Assembly (NCBI RefSeq): GCF_013131805.1
Contig: NZ_JABJRC010000001.1
Location: forward strand, 930,001-994,000
Source of the DNA: Kribbella sandramycini
GTDB taxonomy: Bacteria; Actinomycetota; Actinomycetes; Propionibacteriales; Kribbellaceae
Direction: 5' to 3'
Length of the DNA stretch: 64,000 nt
Part shown: positions 37,444 to 45,362 of the stretch, in pieces
Numbering within the stretch: the stretch's first letter is position 1
How the letters are laid out: every line of letters starts with the position of its first letter
Program-made: the position numbers and the translations under genes
Notes under the pieces: model-generated
What the model was told of the DNA's origin: nothing
Seen by the model: the letters and a program-made list of their open reading frames with translations, nothing else
The model's database searches: none

Positions 37444-38673
37444 ATGCCCACCATCCGCTACCTCCTCATCCCCACTCATACCCGCAGTTCTACAGAAGAA
37501 GAAGGGGTTTGTTGGGCTCGGGTTGGGGAGGCGGGGGTGGTTTGGGGTGGGGAAGGGGTTCGGGTGGGGAGGGGGGCGAGGACGGCGCCTGGGTTGTTGC
37601 TGGTCACTCAGGTGGGGCGGAGTTTTGAGGAGGAGTTTCCGGGGGTTCGGCCGATTGTGCGGCGGGGGCGGCACCTGGTGATTTCGGCGGGAGATCGGCC
37701 GCGACGGCGGTCGAACAACTGTTGGCGGGTTGAGGTTTTGAAGCCGGGGGTGGTGGTTGAGCGGGTGACGGGGATGGTGGGGCGGCGCGAGGATGCGGGG
37801 GTGGTGGAGCGGGTGGATGTGGCGGCGTTTCGGGAGGAGGTGGAGTGGCTGGCAGGGTTGCCGACCCGGCATTCGACGAGTGCGGCGTACGGGACGGCGG
37901 TTGATCGGGTCGCGGCGCGGATGGTTGCTATGGGCTACCAAACGCGGCGGCAGCAGATCAGCGTGGGGGCGAAGAGCTCGCAGAATGTGATCGGGGAGCG
38001 CGCGGGCGCCGACGACGGGGTGGTGCTGGTGACGGCTCATCTGGATTCGGTGAACCATGTGGGTGGGCCGGCGGGGGCCGCGCCGGGGGCGGACGACAAC
38101 GCGAGTGGGGCCGCGGGGGTGCTGGAGCTGGGCCGGGTGCTCGCGAGCGGGAGCTGGCGGCACGGCGTCCGGCTGATCCTGTTCGGGGGTGAGGAACAAG
38201 GGCTGTTCGGCAGCAAGCAGTACGTCGCCGCCCTCCCACCGGCCGAGCGGAACAGAATCCGCGCCGTCCTCAACCTCGACATGATCGCGACCCGCAACAC
38301 CACCACCCCGACCGTGCTCCTCGAAGGCGCCGCACTCTCCCAGAGCCTCATCACCACCCTGGCGAACGCGGCCGCGACGTACACCGGCCTGACCGTCGAG
38401 ACCTCCCTGCACCCGTTCGCCAGCGATCACGTCCCGTTCCTCAACGCCGGCATCCCCGCCGTCCTGACGATCGAGGGCGGCGACTCCGCCAACGCGAACA
38501 TCCACACCGCGAACGACACCCTGAACCACCTCGACTGGGCCTACGCCGCCGACATCCTCCGAATGAACGCCGCCGCCCTCGCCACCTGGCTCGAGCCCAT
38601 CCCCCGCCCCCGCCCCGCCGGCCCGATCGTCTCCTGGGGCCCCGGCCGGATCGACATCTTCACCACCGGCTGA
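37444..38673 (+). CDS. M28-family zinc aminopeptidase
   Basis: A 409-residue protein. The catalytic half has the M28 metal ligands in order: TAHLDSVN, PGADDNASG, FGGEEQGLFGS, LNLDMIA and SDHVPFLNAGIPA. Residues 1-120 are Gly/Val/Arg-rich and poorly conserved; no signal peptide is evident. The last ~16 residues, GPIVSWGPGRIDIFTTG, match the first strand of a propeller blade in the adjacent M43 protease and then stop, which suggests a lost propeller. Third-position base use flips from G to C near 38190. GGGAG precedes the ATG. Confidence 0.9.
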   Translation: MPTIRYLLIPTHTRSSTEEEGVCWARVGEAGVVWGGEGVRVGRGARTAPGLLLVTQVGRSFEEEFPGVRPIVRRGRHLVISAGDRPRRRSNNCWRVEVLKPGVVVERVTGMVGRREDAGVVERVDVAAFREEVEWLAGLPTRHSTSAAYGTAVDRVAARMVAMGYQTRRQQISVGAKSSQNVIGERAGADDGVVLVTAHLDSVNHVGGPAGAAPGADDNASGAAGVLELGRVLASGSWRHGVRLILFGGEEQGLFGSKQYVAALPPAERNRIRAVLNLDMIATRNTTTPTVLLEGAALSQSLITTLANAAATYTGLTVETSLHPFASDHVPFLNAGIPAVLTIEGGDSANANIHTANDTLNHLDWAYAADILRMNAAALATWLEPIPRPRPAGPIVSWGPGRIDIFTTG

Positions 38674-38760
38674 TTCGGCCGGAGCGAAAAGGGTCGAATT
38701 TAGGCATAAAATCACCTAGTCTGCAGGGCTTCTGTTATTTTCTAACCGAAGGGACTGGGG

Positions 38761-39132
38761 ATGAGGAAACTTCTTGGGGCCGTCCTCGCGGCGGTGGCGG
38801 GTGTTGGGCTGGCTGCGGGGCCGGCGCAGGCCACGGGGACCGGCGCGCAGGCGTGCGATCTGCACATCGCGAAGGGCGTCTACTCCAGCGCGGGGATGCT
38901 GTATGTCGCGGTTTCGCTGGATGGGTGCTCGACCAGCGTGACCGAGGTGTTGGTCGAGCTGCATCGCAGCGACAGTGCTGGTGGGCCGTTCAGTAAGTTC
39001 GACGAGGCGTACGCGTACTCCGGCGGCGCGGCGTGGTTCGGGCCGGGCACGGACTGCGGGTACTGGAAGGGCGTGGCGCGCTGGCAGGGCCAGACCGAGA
39101 CCACTCCGGACGTGAACTTCGGCTGTAGCTGA
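38761..39132 (+). CDS. Small secreted protein with four cysteines
   Basis: A 123-residue protein with a clear signal peptide (MRKLLGAVLAAVAGVGLAAG, cleavage after AQA). The mature ~98 residues carry four Cys, suggesting two disulfides, plus many aromatic residues in an all-beta-looking chain. I do not recognise a family. GGGACTGGGG precedes the ATG. The upstream 60 bases are unusually AT-rich (ATTTAGGCATAAAATCACC), giving a possible -10 at TAAAAT (38707-38712). A hairpin terminator follows directly. Confidence 0.8.
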   Translation: MRKLLGAVLAAVAGVGLAAGPAQATGTGAQACDLHIAKGVYSSAGMLYVAVSLDGCSTSVTEVLVELHRSDSAGGPFSKFDEAYAYSGGAAWFGPGTDCGYWKGVARWQGQTETTPDVNFGCS

Positions 39133-39137
39133 GGCGA

Positions 39138-39160
39138 GGGGCCCGCGGGCGGCGGGCCCC
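39138..39160. terminator. Bidirectional hairpin between convergent genes
   Basis: GGGGCCCGC at 39138-39146 pairs perfectly with GCGGGCCCC at 39152-39160 across five bases. It sits 5 bases after the small secreted-protein stop and 4 bases before the radical-SAM stop codon on the other strand. There is no U run, as is usual for GC-rich actinobacterial terminators. Confidence 0.7.
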
Positions 39161-39164
39161 GCGC

Positions 39165-41096
39165 TCAGACGACGGACAGCGGGAGCAGCTTCTTGCCGGT
39201 CGGGCCGATCTGGATCTCGGTGTTCATCTGCGGGCAGACGCCGCAGTCGAAGCAGGGCGTCCAGCGGCAGTCGTCGACCTCCAGGGCGCCGTCCTCCTCG
39301 AGGGCGTCCTGCCAGTCCTCCCACAGCCAGTCGCGGTCGAGGCCGGAGTCCAGGTGGTCCCAGGGCAGGACTTCGGCGTACTCGCGCTCGCGCGTCGTGT
39401 ACCAGGCCAGGTCGACCGGGTGGTCGGCGAGCGCCTTGTCCGCGCAGTCGATCCAGCGCTCGTACGAGAAGTGCTCGCTCCAGCCGTCGAAGCGGCCGCC
39501 GTCGCGCCAGACCGCCTCGATGATCCGCCCGACCCGGCGGTCACCGCGGGACAGCAGCCCTTCAATGATGCCCGGCTTGCCGTCGTGGTACCGGAAGCCG
39601 ATCGCCTTCGCGTACTTCTTGTCCGACCGGATGGCCTGGTTCAGCTTCGCGAGCCGCGCGTCGGTCTCCTCGACGCCGAGCTGCGAGGCCCACTGGAACG
39701 GCGTGTGCGGTTTCGGCACGAACCCGCCGATCGACACCGTGCAGCGGATGTCGTTCCGCCCCGACGCCTCGCGGCCGGTCGCGATGACCTTCTTCGCGAG
39801 CTCCGCGATCGCGAGCACGTCCTCGTCGGTCTCGGTCGGCAGCCCGCACATGAAATACAGCTTCACCTGCCGCCAGCCGTGGCTGTATGCCGCCGCCACC
39901 GTGCGGATCAGGTCTTCCTCGGTGACCATCTTGTTGATCACCTTGCGCATCCGGTCCGACCCGCCTTCGGGCGCGAACGTCAGCCCGCTGCGCCGGCCGT
40001 TCCGGGAGAACTCGTTGGCCAGCGTGATGTTGAACGCGTCGACCCGGGTCGACGGCAGCGACAGCGAGACGTTGCTGCCCTCGTACCGGTCGCCCAGCCC
40101 CTTGGCCACATCGGCGATCTCGGTGTGGTCGGCACTCGACAGGCTGAGCAGGCCGACCTCCTCGAACCCGGTCTGCTTCAGGCCGTTGTCGACCATGTCG
40201 CCGATCGTGGTGATACTGCGCTCGCGCACCGGCCGGGTGATCATGCCCGCCTGGCAGAACCGGCAGCCACGCGTGCAGCCGCGGAAGATCTCCACCGAGA
40301 ACCGCTCGTGCACGGTCTCCGCGAGCGGCACCAGCGGCTTCTTCGGGTACGGCCAGGCGTCCAGATCCATCACGGTGTGCTTCGCCGTCCGGAACGGGAC
40401 GCCGGGCCGGTTCGGCACCACGCGCTGGATCCGCCCGTCGGCCAGGTACTCGACGGTGAAGAACTTCGGGATGTACACCCCGCCGGTCTTCGCCAGCCGC
40501 AGCAGCACTTCGTCGCGGCCGCCCGGCTTGCCCTCGTCCTTCCACTCCCGGATCACCTCGGAGATGGCCAGCACGATCTCCTCGCCGTCGCCGAGGACGG
40601 CGGCGTCCACGAAGTCGGCGACCGGCTCCGGGTTGAACGCCGCGTGCCCGCCGGCCAGGACGATCGGGTCCTCGTCGGTGCGATCGACGGCGTACAGCGG
40701 GATGCCGGCCAGATCGAGCGCGGTCAGCATGTTCGTGTAGCCGAGCTCGGTCGAGAACGACAGCCCGAACACGTCGAACGCGCGCACCGGGCGGTGGCTG
40801 TCCAGCGTGAACTGCGGGATGCCGTGCTCACGCATGACGGCCTCCATGTCCGGCCAGACGGAGTACGTCCGCTCGGCCAGCAGGTGCTCGCGCTCGTTCA
40901 GCACTTCGTACAGGATCTGGACGCCCTGGTTCGGCAGGCCGACCTCGTACGCATCCGGGTACATCAGCGCCCACCGCACGGTGGCGGCGTCCCACTCCTT
41001 GCTGACCGAGTTCAGCTCACCTCCGACGTACTGGATCGGCTTCTGCACGGTCGGCAGCAGCGCCTCCAGGCGCGGGAACAGCGATTCGACAGTCAT
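39165..41096 (-). CDS. TIGR03960 family B12-binding-domain/radical SAM protein
   Basis: A 643-residue protein. The N-terminal ~200 residues have the Rossmann-like region typical of cobalamin-binding radical-SAM proteins, without an obvious cobalamin-ligand motif. The 4Fe-4S site is CTRGCRFC with Cys at 274, 278 and 281, followed by the TIM-barrel part. The C-terminal CFDCGVCPQMNTEIQIG adds further Cys near the end. It usually works with the TIGR03936 protein (here at 28059). The reaction is unproven; RNA modification is a guess from genomic context. Confidence 0.93.
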   Translation of the reverse strand: MTVESLFPRLEALLPTVQKPIQYVGGELNSVSKEWDAATVRWALMYPDAYEVGLPNQGVQILYEVLNEREHLLAERTYSVWPDMEAVMREHGIPQFTLDSHRPVRAFDVFGLSFSTELGYTNMLTALDLAGIPLYAVDRTDEDPIVLAGGHAAFNPEPVADFVDAAVLGDGEEIVLAISEVIREWKDEGKPGGRDEVLLRLAKTGGVYIPKFFTVEYLADGRIQRVVPNRPGVPFRTAKHTVMDLDAWPYPKKPLVPLAETVHERFSVEIFRGCTRGCRFCQAGMITRPVRERSITTIGDMVDNGLKQTGFEEVGLLSLSSADHTEIADVAKGLGDRYEGSNVSLSLPSTRVDAFNITLANEFSRNGRRSGLTFAPEGGSDRMRKVINKMVTEEDLIRTVAAAYSHGWRQVKLYFMCGLPTETDEDVLAIAELAKKVIATGREASGRNDIRCTVSIGGFVPKPHTPFQWASQLGVEETDARLAKLNQAIRSDKKYAKAIGFRYHDGKPGIIEGLLSRGDRRVGRIIEAVWRDGGRFDGWSEHFSYERWIDCADKALADHPVDLAWYTTREREYAEVLPWDHLDSGLDRDWLWEDWQDALEEDGALEVDDCRWTPCFDCGVCPQMNTEIQIGPTGKKLLPLSVV

Positions 41097-41132
41097 CAGG
41101 CACTTCCGGTCGGCGACGATGCGCCTACCAGA

Positions 41133-41585
41133 TTAGCCCCGCGACTCCTCCAGCCCGGAATCGAGCGTCGAGCGGTGCCATGCGCGGTACTCCTCCAGGC
41201 ACTGCGCGAGCACGCTCTCCAGCTGCTCATCGGTGGTGATCCCGTCCCGGTGCAGCTCCATTTCGTCGTTCAACCGCATCGCGAGATACCGCGAGCCGCC
41301 CGCCTTCACCGTGCGCTTCCACAGGTCCTGGCCGCGGGTCTGCAGCTCCGTACGGCGCCGCTCAGCCGCCTCGCGCTCCCGCTTGGCGCCCCAGCGAACA
41401 TCGACCACCTTCTTCACCCCCAGCCCGAGACACGACGCCGCCGCCGCGACGTACCCCGCGGGCAGGAAGCCGATCACATCCAGCCCTGCATCCAGCGCAT
41501 ACGCGACCGGCCCGACCAGCAGCACCACCGCGAGGTCACCAGGGGCGGACACCCGGTCCAGCACCTTCGCCAGATCGTCGATCAC
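41133..41585 (-). CDS. Hypothetical membrane-associated protein
   Basis: 150 residues. About residues 18-60 contain one or two hydrophobic segments (LAVVLLVGPVAYALDAGLDV, PAGYVAAAASCLGLG). The rest is a charged helix rich in Arg/Glu (AKREREAAERRRTELQTRGQ) likely to be coiled-coil. I do not recognise a family. The start ATG overlaps the upstream gene stop (ATGA), so the pair is coupled. The pair lies between the radical-SAM gene and the alpha/beta hydrolase. Confidence 0.72.
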   Translation of the reverse strand: MIDDLAKVLDRVSAPGDLAVVLLVGPVAYALDAGLDVIGFLPAGYVAAAASCLGLGVKKVVDVRWGAKREREAAERRRTELQTRGQDLWKRTVKAGGSRYLAMRLNDEMELHRDGITTDEQLESVLAQCLEEYRAWHRSTLDSGLEESRG

Positions 41586-42115
41586 CGCAGCGCCTGCCGT
41601 GCCTCGAGGACGGCGCGAAAATAGCCGAGCTGCACGGATGACGCGTTCCGGACCGCGGTGACGACCCCCGCCAGCTCAGGGATCTGTGCTTCGTGATGAG
41701 CGACGCGCTGCTTTGGGTCGCTCATCACGGACAGCAGGAGCCGCTCGGCGGATCGTTGCTCGGATGCCGGCGCCGCGCTCATCGCCGCCAGGAAGGCGTC
41801 CGTCACCCGCAGGAAGTCGTCGTCGGTCTGCGAGCGCCTCCAGGGGACTTTCACCGACCTGGCGCCTGGCACGGCTGCGAGGCTGCGCGGGCGGTACTCA
41901 CGCTCCTCAGGCGCCGGGGCTTCGAGCGCGCGCCGGCGGGCGGTGGCGGCGGCGACTGCCAGCAGGAACAGCGTGAGGACGACGGCGATCGCGATGACGA
42001 AGGCGGCCGGGCCGTCGGCGTTGCTGCCGTCAGCGATGAAGAAGGCGAACATGCCGACCGCCAGCGCGAGGCCGAGGAGGCTGCCGCGGGGGCGGGTGGC
42101 TGGGTGGGCGTTCAC
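41582..42115 (-). CDS. Hypothetical membrane protein
   Basis: 177 residues. Two N-terminal membrane helices (LLGLALAVGMFAFFIADG and AAFVIAIAVVLTLFLLAVAA) are followed by a cytosolic ~110-residue helical domain (DDDFLRVTDAFLAAMSAAPA, then SAERLLLSVMSDPKQRVAHH). It is co-translated with the downstream hydrophobic protein through ATGA. No family is recognised. The two may form a small membrane complex, but that is only a guess from coupling. Confidence 0.72.
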   Translation of the reverse strand: MNAHPATRPRGSLLGLALAVGMFAFFIADGSNADGPAAFVIAIAVVLTLFLLAVAAATARRRALEAPAPEEREYRPRSLAAVPGARSVKVPWRRSQTDDDFLRVTDAFLAAMSAAPASEQRSAERLLLSVMSDPKQRVAHHEAQIPELAGVVTAVRNASSVQLGYFRAVLEARQALR

Positions 42116-42125
42116 CCGGTCAACG

Positions 42126-42872
42126 CTAGCCGAGATGGGTGCGCAGCAGCGGGTTGACGATGTCGGGGTGCGAGTAGGTGACCAGATGGGCGGCGTTCTC
42201 GATGATCTCGAGGTGCGCGCCGGGGATCTGGGCGGCGAGCGGGACGACGGTCTCGGGCGGGACGCTGGTGTCGGAGTCCGTCGTCACGAGCAGGACCGGC
42301 GCCGTGATGCTCGGCAGCTCGGGGACGAGGTTCGTCGCGCTGAGGGCCTCGCAGCAGGCGGCGTACCCCTCGTCGGACGTGCTGAGCAGCATCTGGCGGA
42401 TGGGCTCGATCTCACCGGTGAAGTCGGGACGGAACCAGCGCCCCAAGGTCGCCTCGGTGATGGCCTGGGTGCCGTCGGCGCGGACCTGGGCGGCCCGGTC
42501 CCGCCAGGGCTGTGGATTCGCCGCCAGGTTGGCCGGCGGGCAGAAGATGGCGAAGCGGTGGAATCGGGCCGGCGCATGCTGGGCGAGCCAGAGACCGACC
42601 GCGCCGCCGAGCGAGATCCCGACGTACGACGCCTGCTCGACCCCGAGCGTGTCGAGCAGTTCGATCACGTCGTTGCCGAGGTCGTCGATCGTGTACGGGC
42701 CCGGTGGCGCCTCGGAGGCGCCGTGGCCGCGGTGATCGAATGCGATCAGCCGGAAGTGCGCGCCCAACGCGTCGAGCTGCGGCGCCCACATGCCGCTCGC
42801 CGCGCCGAGGGACGACCCCAACAGGACGACGGGCGCGTCGGCAGGACCGGTTTCGGAGTACGCGAGTCGCAT
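42126..42872 (-). CDS. Alpha/beta hydrolase (3-oxoadipate enol-lactonase-like)
   Basis: A 248-residue hydrolase. The nucleophile elbow is GISLGG, the oxyanion region is VLLGSSLGAASGMW, the acid is in LLVTTDSDTSVPPE and the catalytic His is in IIENAAHLV. Similarity in layout to PcaD is clear, but no other beta-ketoadipate gene is nearby, so the actual ester is unknown. Normal length, no signal peptide. It stands between the membrane pair and the DUF2000 gene, all on the minus strand. Confidence 0.9.
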   Translation of the reverse strand: MRLAYSETGPADAPVVLLGSSLGAASGMWAPQLDALGAHFRLIAFDHRGHGASEAPPGPYTIDDLGNDVIELLDTLGVEQASYVGISLGGAVGLWLAQHAPARFHRFAIFCPPANLAANPQPWRDRAAQVRADGTQAITEATLGRWFRPDFTGEIEPIRQMLLSTSDEGYAACCEALSATNLVPELPSITAPVLLVTTDSDTSVPPETVVPLAAQIPGAHLEIIENAAHLVTYSHPDIVNPLLRTHLG

Positions 42873-42883
42873 GCGACCCAGTA

Positions 42884-43294
42884 TTACCGGTAGAGCGCGA
42901 GCGATCCGGTCAGCGAGTCGATGGCTTGGCGCGGGCCGTACAGACCGAGACCGAGGTACTCGATGTCGGCCGGCTTGGTGCCGCTCAGCGTGTCGGCGAA
43001 CTGGTCGTACGAGCGCGCCTGCTGCGCGACCTGATTCATGTCGTGCACGGTCACACCGTCCCGCGCCGCGGCCTGCTCCCGCAGCTCGTGGAGGCGCTCC
43101 GCGGAGGCGCGTAACACCGGGATCGGGTACGCCGACATCCCCGCATGCGGCTCACCGGCACCGTCGGCGGTATCCGCACCGACGGTGTCGTCGTGATGCC
43201 GGCCGAGCGCGACGCCGAGCAGCGCGGCAGTGTTCAAGGCGACCCCGACGGGTGCCGTGTCGGCGATCACGACCACGATCTTGTTCGTCAGCAC
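42884..43294 (-). CDS. DUF2000 family protein
   Basis: A 136-residue protein matching DUF2000 end to end: NKIVVVIADTAPVGVALNTA, LLGVALGRHH at the N-terminus and IEYLGLGLYGPRQAIDSLTG at the C-terminus. The fold is related to peptidyl-tRNA hydrolase 2, but activity is unknown. The start is GTG at 43294 with no ribosome site; TAGATT at 43301-43306 lies six bases upstream, consistent with a leaderless transcript. It is divergent from an Lrp regulator that probably controls it. Confidence 0.88.
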   Translation of the reverse strand: MLTNKIVVVIADTAPVGVALNTAALLGVALGRHHDDTVGADTADGAGEPHAGMSAYPIPVLRASAERLHELREQAAARDGVTVHDMNQVAQQARSYDQFADTLSGTKPADIEYLGLGLYGPRQAIDSLTGSLALYR

Positions 43295-43335
43295 GAGGAG
43301 AATCTAGCTCGGCGTACGGCGATCTCACTGGCCAA

Positions 43336-43359
43336 CCGAACGACGTTCGGCAGATCTGC
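43336..43359. promoter_or_regulatory. Adjacent palindromes in the DUF2000-Lrp divergent region
   Basis: CCGAACG-A-CGTTCGG (43336-43350) is a perfect 7-1-7 dyad, and GCAGATCTGC (43350-43359) is a perfect 10-base palindrome sharing its first base. They lie 8 bases before the first candidate Lrp ATG and ~40 bases before the DUF2000 start. They are a plausible Lrp autoregulatory operator. Confidence 0.55.
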
Positions 43360-43372
43360 GAAACTCATGGTC

Positions 43373-43822
43373 ATGGACGAACTTGATACGGCGCTGCTGC
43401 GGATCCTGCAGAACGACGCACGCCGGACCAATCGGGAGATGGCCGCCGAGCTGGGTATCGCGCCGTCCACCTGCTTGGAACGGATCCGCGGGCTGCGCGA
43501 GCGCGGGGTGATCAGCGGGTACCACGCCGCGGTCGACCTGCAGGCCATCGACCGGTCCACCCAGGCGATTATCTCGATCAAGCTCCGGCCGCAGGCGATG
43601 GCCAAGGCGACCGCGTTCCAGGACTACGTGGTGCGGCTGCCGCAAACGCTGGACATGTTCATGGTCTCGGGCGGGAGCGACTTCCTCGCGCATGTTGCGG
43701 TCAAGGACACCCAGGCGCTCCGCGACCTGGTTCTCGACCTGGCCAAGCGGCAGGAGATCGCTGATATCCGCAGCTCCGTGGTCTTCGAGCATCACCATCG
43801 GACGACGGTGCTCCCGCTCTGA
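43373..43822 (+). CDS. Lrp/AsnC family transcriptional regulator
   Basis: A 149-residue regulator. The N-terminal helix-turn-helix is LDTALLRILQNDARRTNREM followed by GIAPSTCLERIRGLRERGV; the C-terminal RAM domain includes FMVSGGSDFLAHVAVKD. An ATG two codons upstream (43367) is an alternative; neither has a ribosome site, so translation may be leaderless. Divergence from DUF2000 across paired palindromes suggests it regulates that gene. It differs clearly in sequence from the Lrp protein at 18486. Confidence 0.94.
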   Translation: MDELDTALLRILQNDARRTNREMAAELGIAPSTCLERIRGLRERGVISGYHAAVDLQAIDRSTQAIISIKLRPQAMAKATAFQDYVVRLPQTLDMFMVSGGSDFLAHVAVKDTQALRDLVLDLAKRQEIADIRSSVVFEHHHRTTVLPL

Positions 43823-43831
43823 TCCCCGGCC

Positions 43832-43858
43832 GGGGTGGGCGCGCCACACGCCCACCCC
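43832..43858 (+). terminator. GC-rich terminator after Lrp gene
   Basis: GGGGTGGGCG at 43832-43841 pairs with CGCCCACCCC at 43849-43858; seven-base loop, ten perfect pairs. It starts 9 bases past the Lrp stop. No U run. Confidence 0.65.
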
Positions 43859-44010
43859 TCCCCGCAGCCACGCCTATCAGGCGCAGGCCACGATCAGGTC
43901 ACCCCTGCTCCTTCGCTGGGAGCGGAGCCGATGGTGCCTGACAGCCGGGAGTGCGAGTTTAGCGGTCCAGGCCGGAACGAGGGTGACTGGCTCCCGCAGT
44001 GGCCGGGATA

Positions 44011-44046
44011 CCCGGGGACGCGCCCTGTGCCCCGCGCGTCCCCGGG
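44011..44046 (-). terminator. Terminator after the AhpD-like gene
   Basis: CCCGGGGACGCG at 44011-44022 pairs perfectly with CGCGTCCCCGGG at 44035-44046; GGAT/ATCC can extend it past a bulge. It lies 16 bases beyond the stop of the minus-strand gene. The ~150 bases between this and the Lrp terminator hold no gene. Confidence 0.65.
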
Positions 44047-44061
44047 ATCCTCCCGATCCCG

Positions 44062-44505
44062 TCAGGCGGTGACCGGGGGCTGGGTGCGGGTCGAGATCGC
44101 GAGCCGGTTCCAGAGGTTGATGGTGCCGATGGCGAGCAGCACGTTCATCGTGCCCTCCTCGCCGAACTGCTGGACGGCGGCGTTCCAGACGTCGTCCGGG
44201 ACGCCGTGCGGGCCGAGTTCGGTCACCACGTCGGTGAGGTCGAGCGCGGCCCGCTCGCGGTCGTCGTAGAACGAGACCTCACGCCAGGCGGCCAGGCCGA
44301 ACAGCCGCTGCGTGGTCTCGCCCTCCTTGAGGGCGTCCTTGGTGTGCATGTCGATACAGAAGCCGCAGCCGTTGATCAGCGAGGCGCGAACCTTGATCAG
44401 GTGCAGCAGGGTGTGGTCGAGGACGCCCTGCAGGTAGCCCTCGATGCCGTAGACGGCCTTCACGCCGCCGGGCATCGCCTTGGTCATGTCGATGCGTTGT
44501 TCCAT
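44062..44505 (-). CDS. Carboxymuconolactone decarboxylase/AhpD-like protein
   Basis: A 147-residue all-helical protein. The AhpD-type redox motif is in NGCGFCIDMHTKDALKEGE, with the CXXC pair and following His. Such proteins act as thiol peroxidases or disulfide reductases. It is a single-domain protein of normal length. No peroxiredoxin gene is adjacent. The upstream 50 bases before its ATG at 44505 contain no strong ribosome site. Confidence 0.92.
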   Translation of the reverse strand: MEQRIDMTKAMPGGVKAVYGIEGYLQGVLDHTLLHLIKVRASLINGCGFCIDMHTKDALKEGETTQRLFGLAAWREVSFYDDRERAALDLTDVVTELGPHGVPDDVWNAAVQQFGEEGTMNVLLAIGTINLWNRLAISTRTQPPVTA

Positions 44506-44560
44506 ACCTACTCGACAGGACGGGCCCGCCCGGATGTGACAGCCGCTGCGGTGACCTGGG

Positions 44561-45283
44561 TCACTGGCCGGAGCCGAGCCCGGACTGCGCCTTGACGACG
44601 GCGGCCTCGGCGGCGGTCGCCAGGATCTGCTCGTCGCCGGCCATCACCTCGACCGAGAGCGCGACATCGCCGATCCCGGTCAGGAACGTGTTGTACTCCA
44701 GACCGCGGCGCGGCCCGTCCACGCCCATCAGCCGGAACGCCAACGGCTCGGTGCCGAACTCGGGGGCGGTCAGCAGGTCGATCTGCATCACCGTGCTGCC
44801 GCCGCCCTCGGAGCGCATCGAGATCTTCGGGCAGTCGGTCACGGCCTCGGCGTACTTCGCCCGCAGCGTCGCGACGCCCTCGGCGGTGCCCATCGCGTCG
44901 AGGCTGAAGTCCAGGTACGGGCCGGAGGGACCGCCCGAGAACGACCGGCCGGCGGTGAAGTCCGCGGCCGGCGCCGCGGCCGCGTTCATCAGTTTGACCA
45001 GCGGCTTGCAGCGGCTGCTCGACGAGCCGAACGGCTTGGTGCCGCTGTCCGGCTCGTCGTCCTCCTCGCGGGTGAAGCCGGACGGCAGGTCGCTCAGCTC
45101 CAGCAGGCCTTTCGCGAGGCTCTCCTCGGACCTGGTGACCGGGCCGCTGGGCGTCGGATCGGAAGGCGCGACGGACGGCGGCGGCGAATCGGTCGACGCC
45201 GGGGAGTCGCTGCCGCCGCACGCGGTCAGCGTGAGCGTCAGGGCGGCGGTGAGCGCAAAGGGGAACGACAGGAACCTGGTCAT
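44561..45283 (-). CDS. Putative lipoprotein
   Basis: A 240-residue protein with a lipoprotein signal peptide ending in the lipobox LTAC, so it should be anchored to the outer face of the membrane by the Cys at residue 22. A Pro/Ser/Thr-rich linker follows, then a ~170-residue domain with LLELSDLPSGFTREE and two Cys that could pair. The fold resembles PknH-type extracellular sensor domains only loosely. AAGGAATTCC precedes the ATG. It lies just after rodA but on its own ribosome site. Confidence 0.85.
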   Translation of the reverse strand: MTRFLSFPFALTAALTLTLTACGGSDSPASTDSPPPSVAPSDPTPSGPVTRSEESLAKGLLELSDLPSGFTREEDDEPDSGTKPFGSSSSRCKPLVKLMNAAAAPAADFTAGRSFSGGPSGPYLDFSLDAMGTAEGVATLRAKYAEAVTDCPKISMRSEGGGSTVMQIDLLTAPEFGTEPLAFRLMGVDGPRRGLEYNTFLTGIGDVALSVEVMAGDEQILATAAEAAVVKAQSGLGSGQ

Positions 45284-45362
45284 GGAATTCCTTGGGTGGC
45301 GGAAACACCCGCATCGTGGACAGCATGTCCACCGGCGGCCGAGCAGGGTGCAGCGTACCGGA

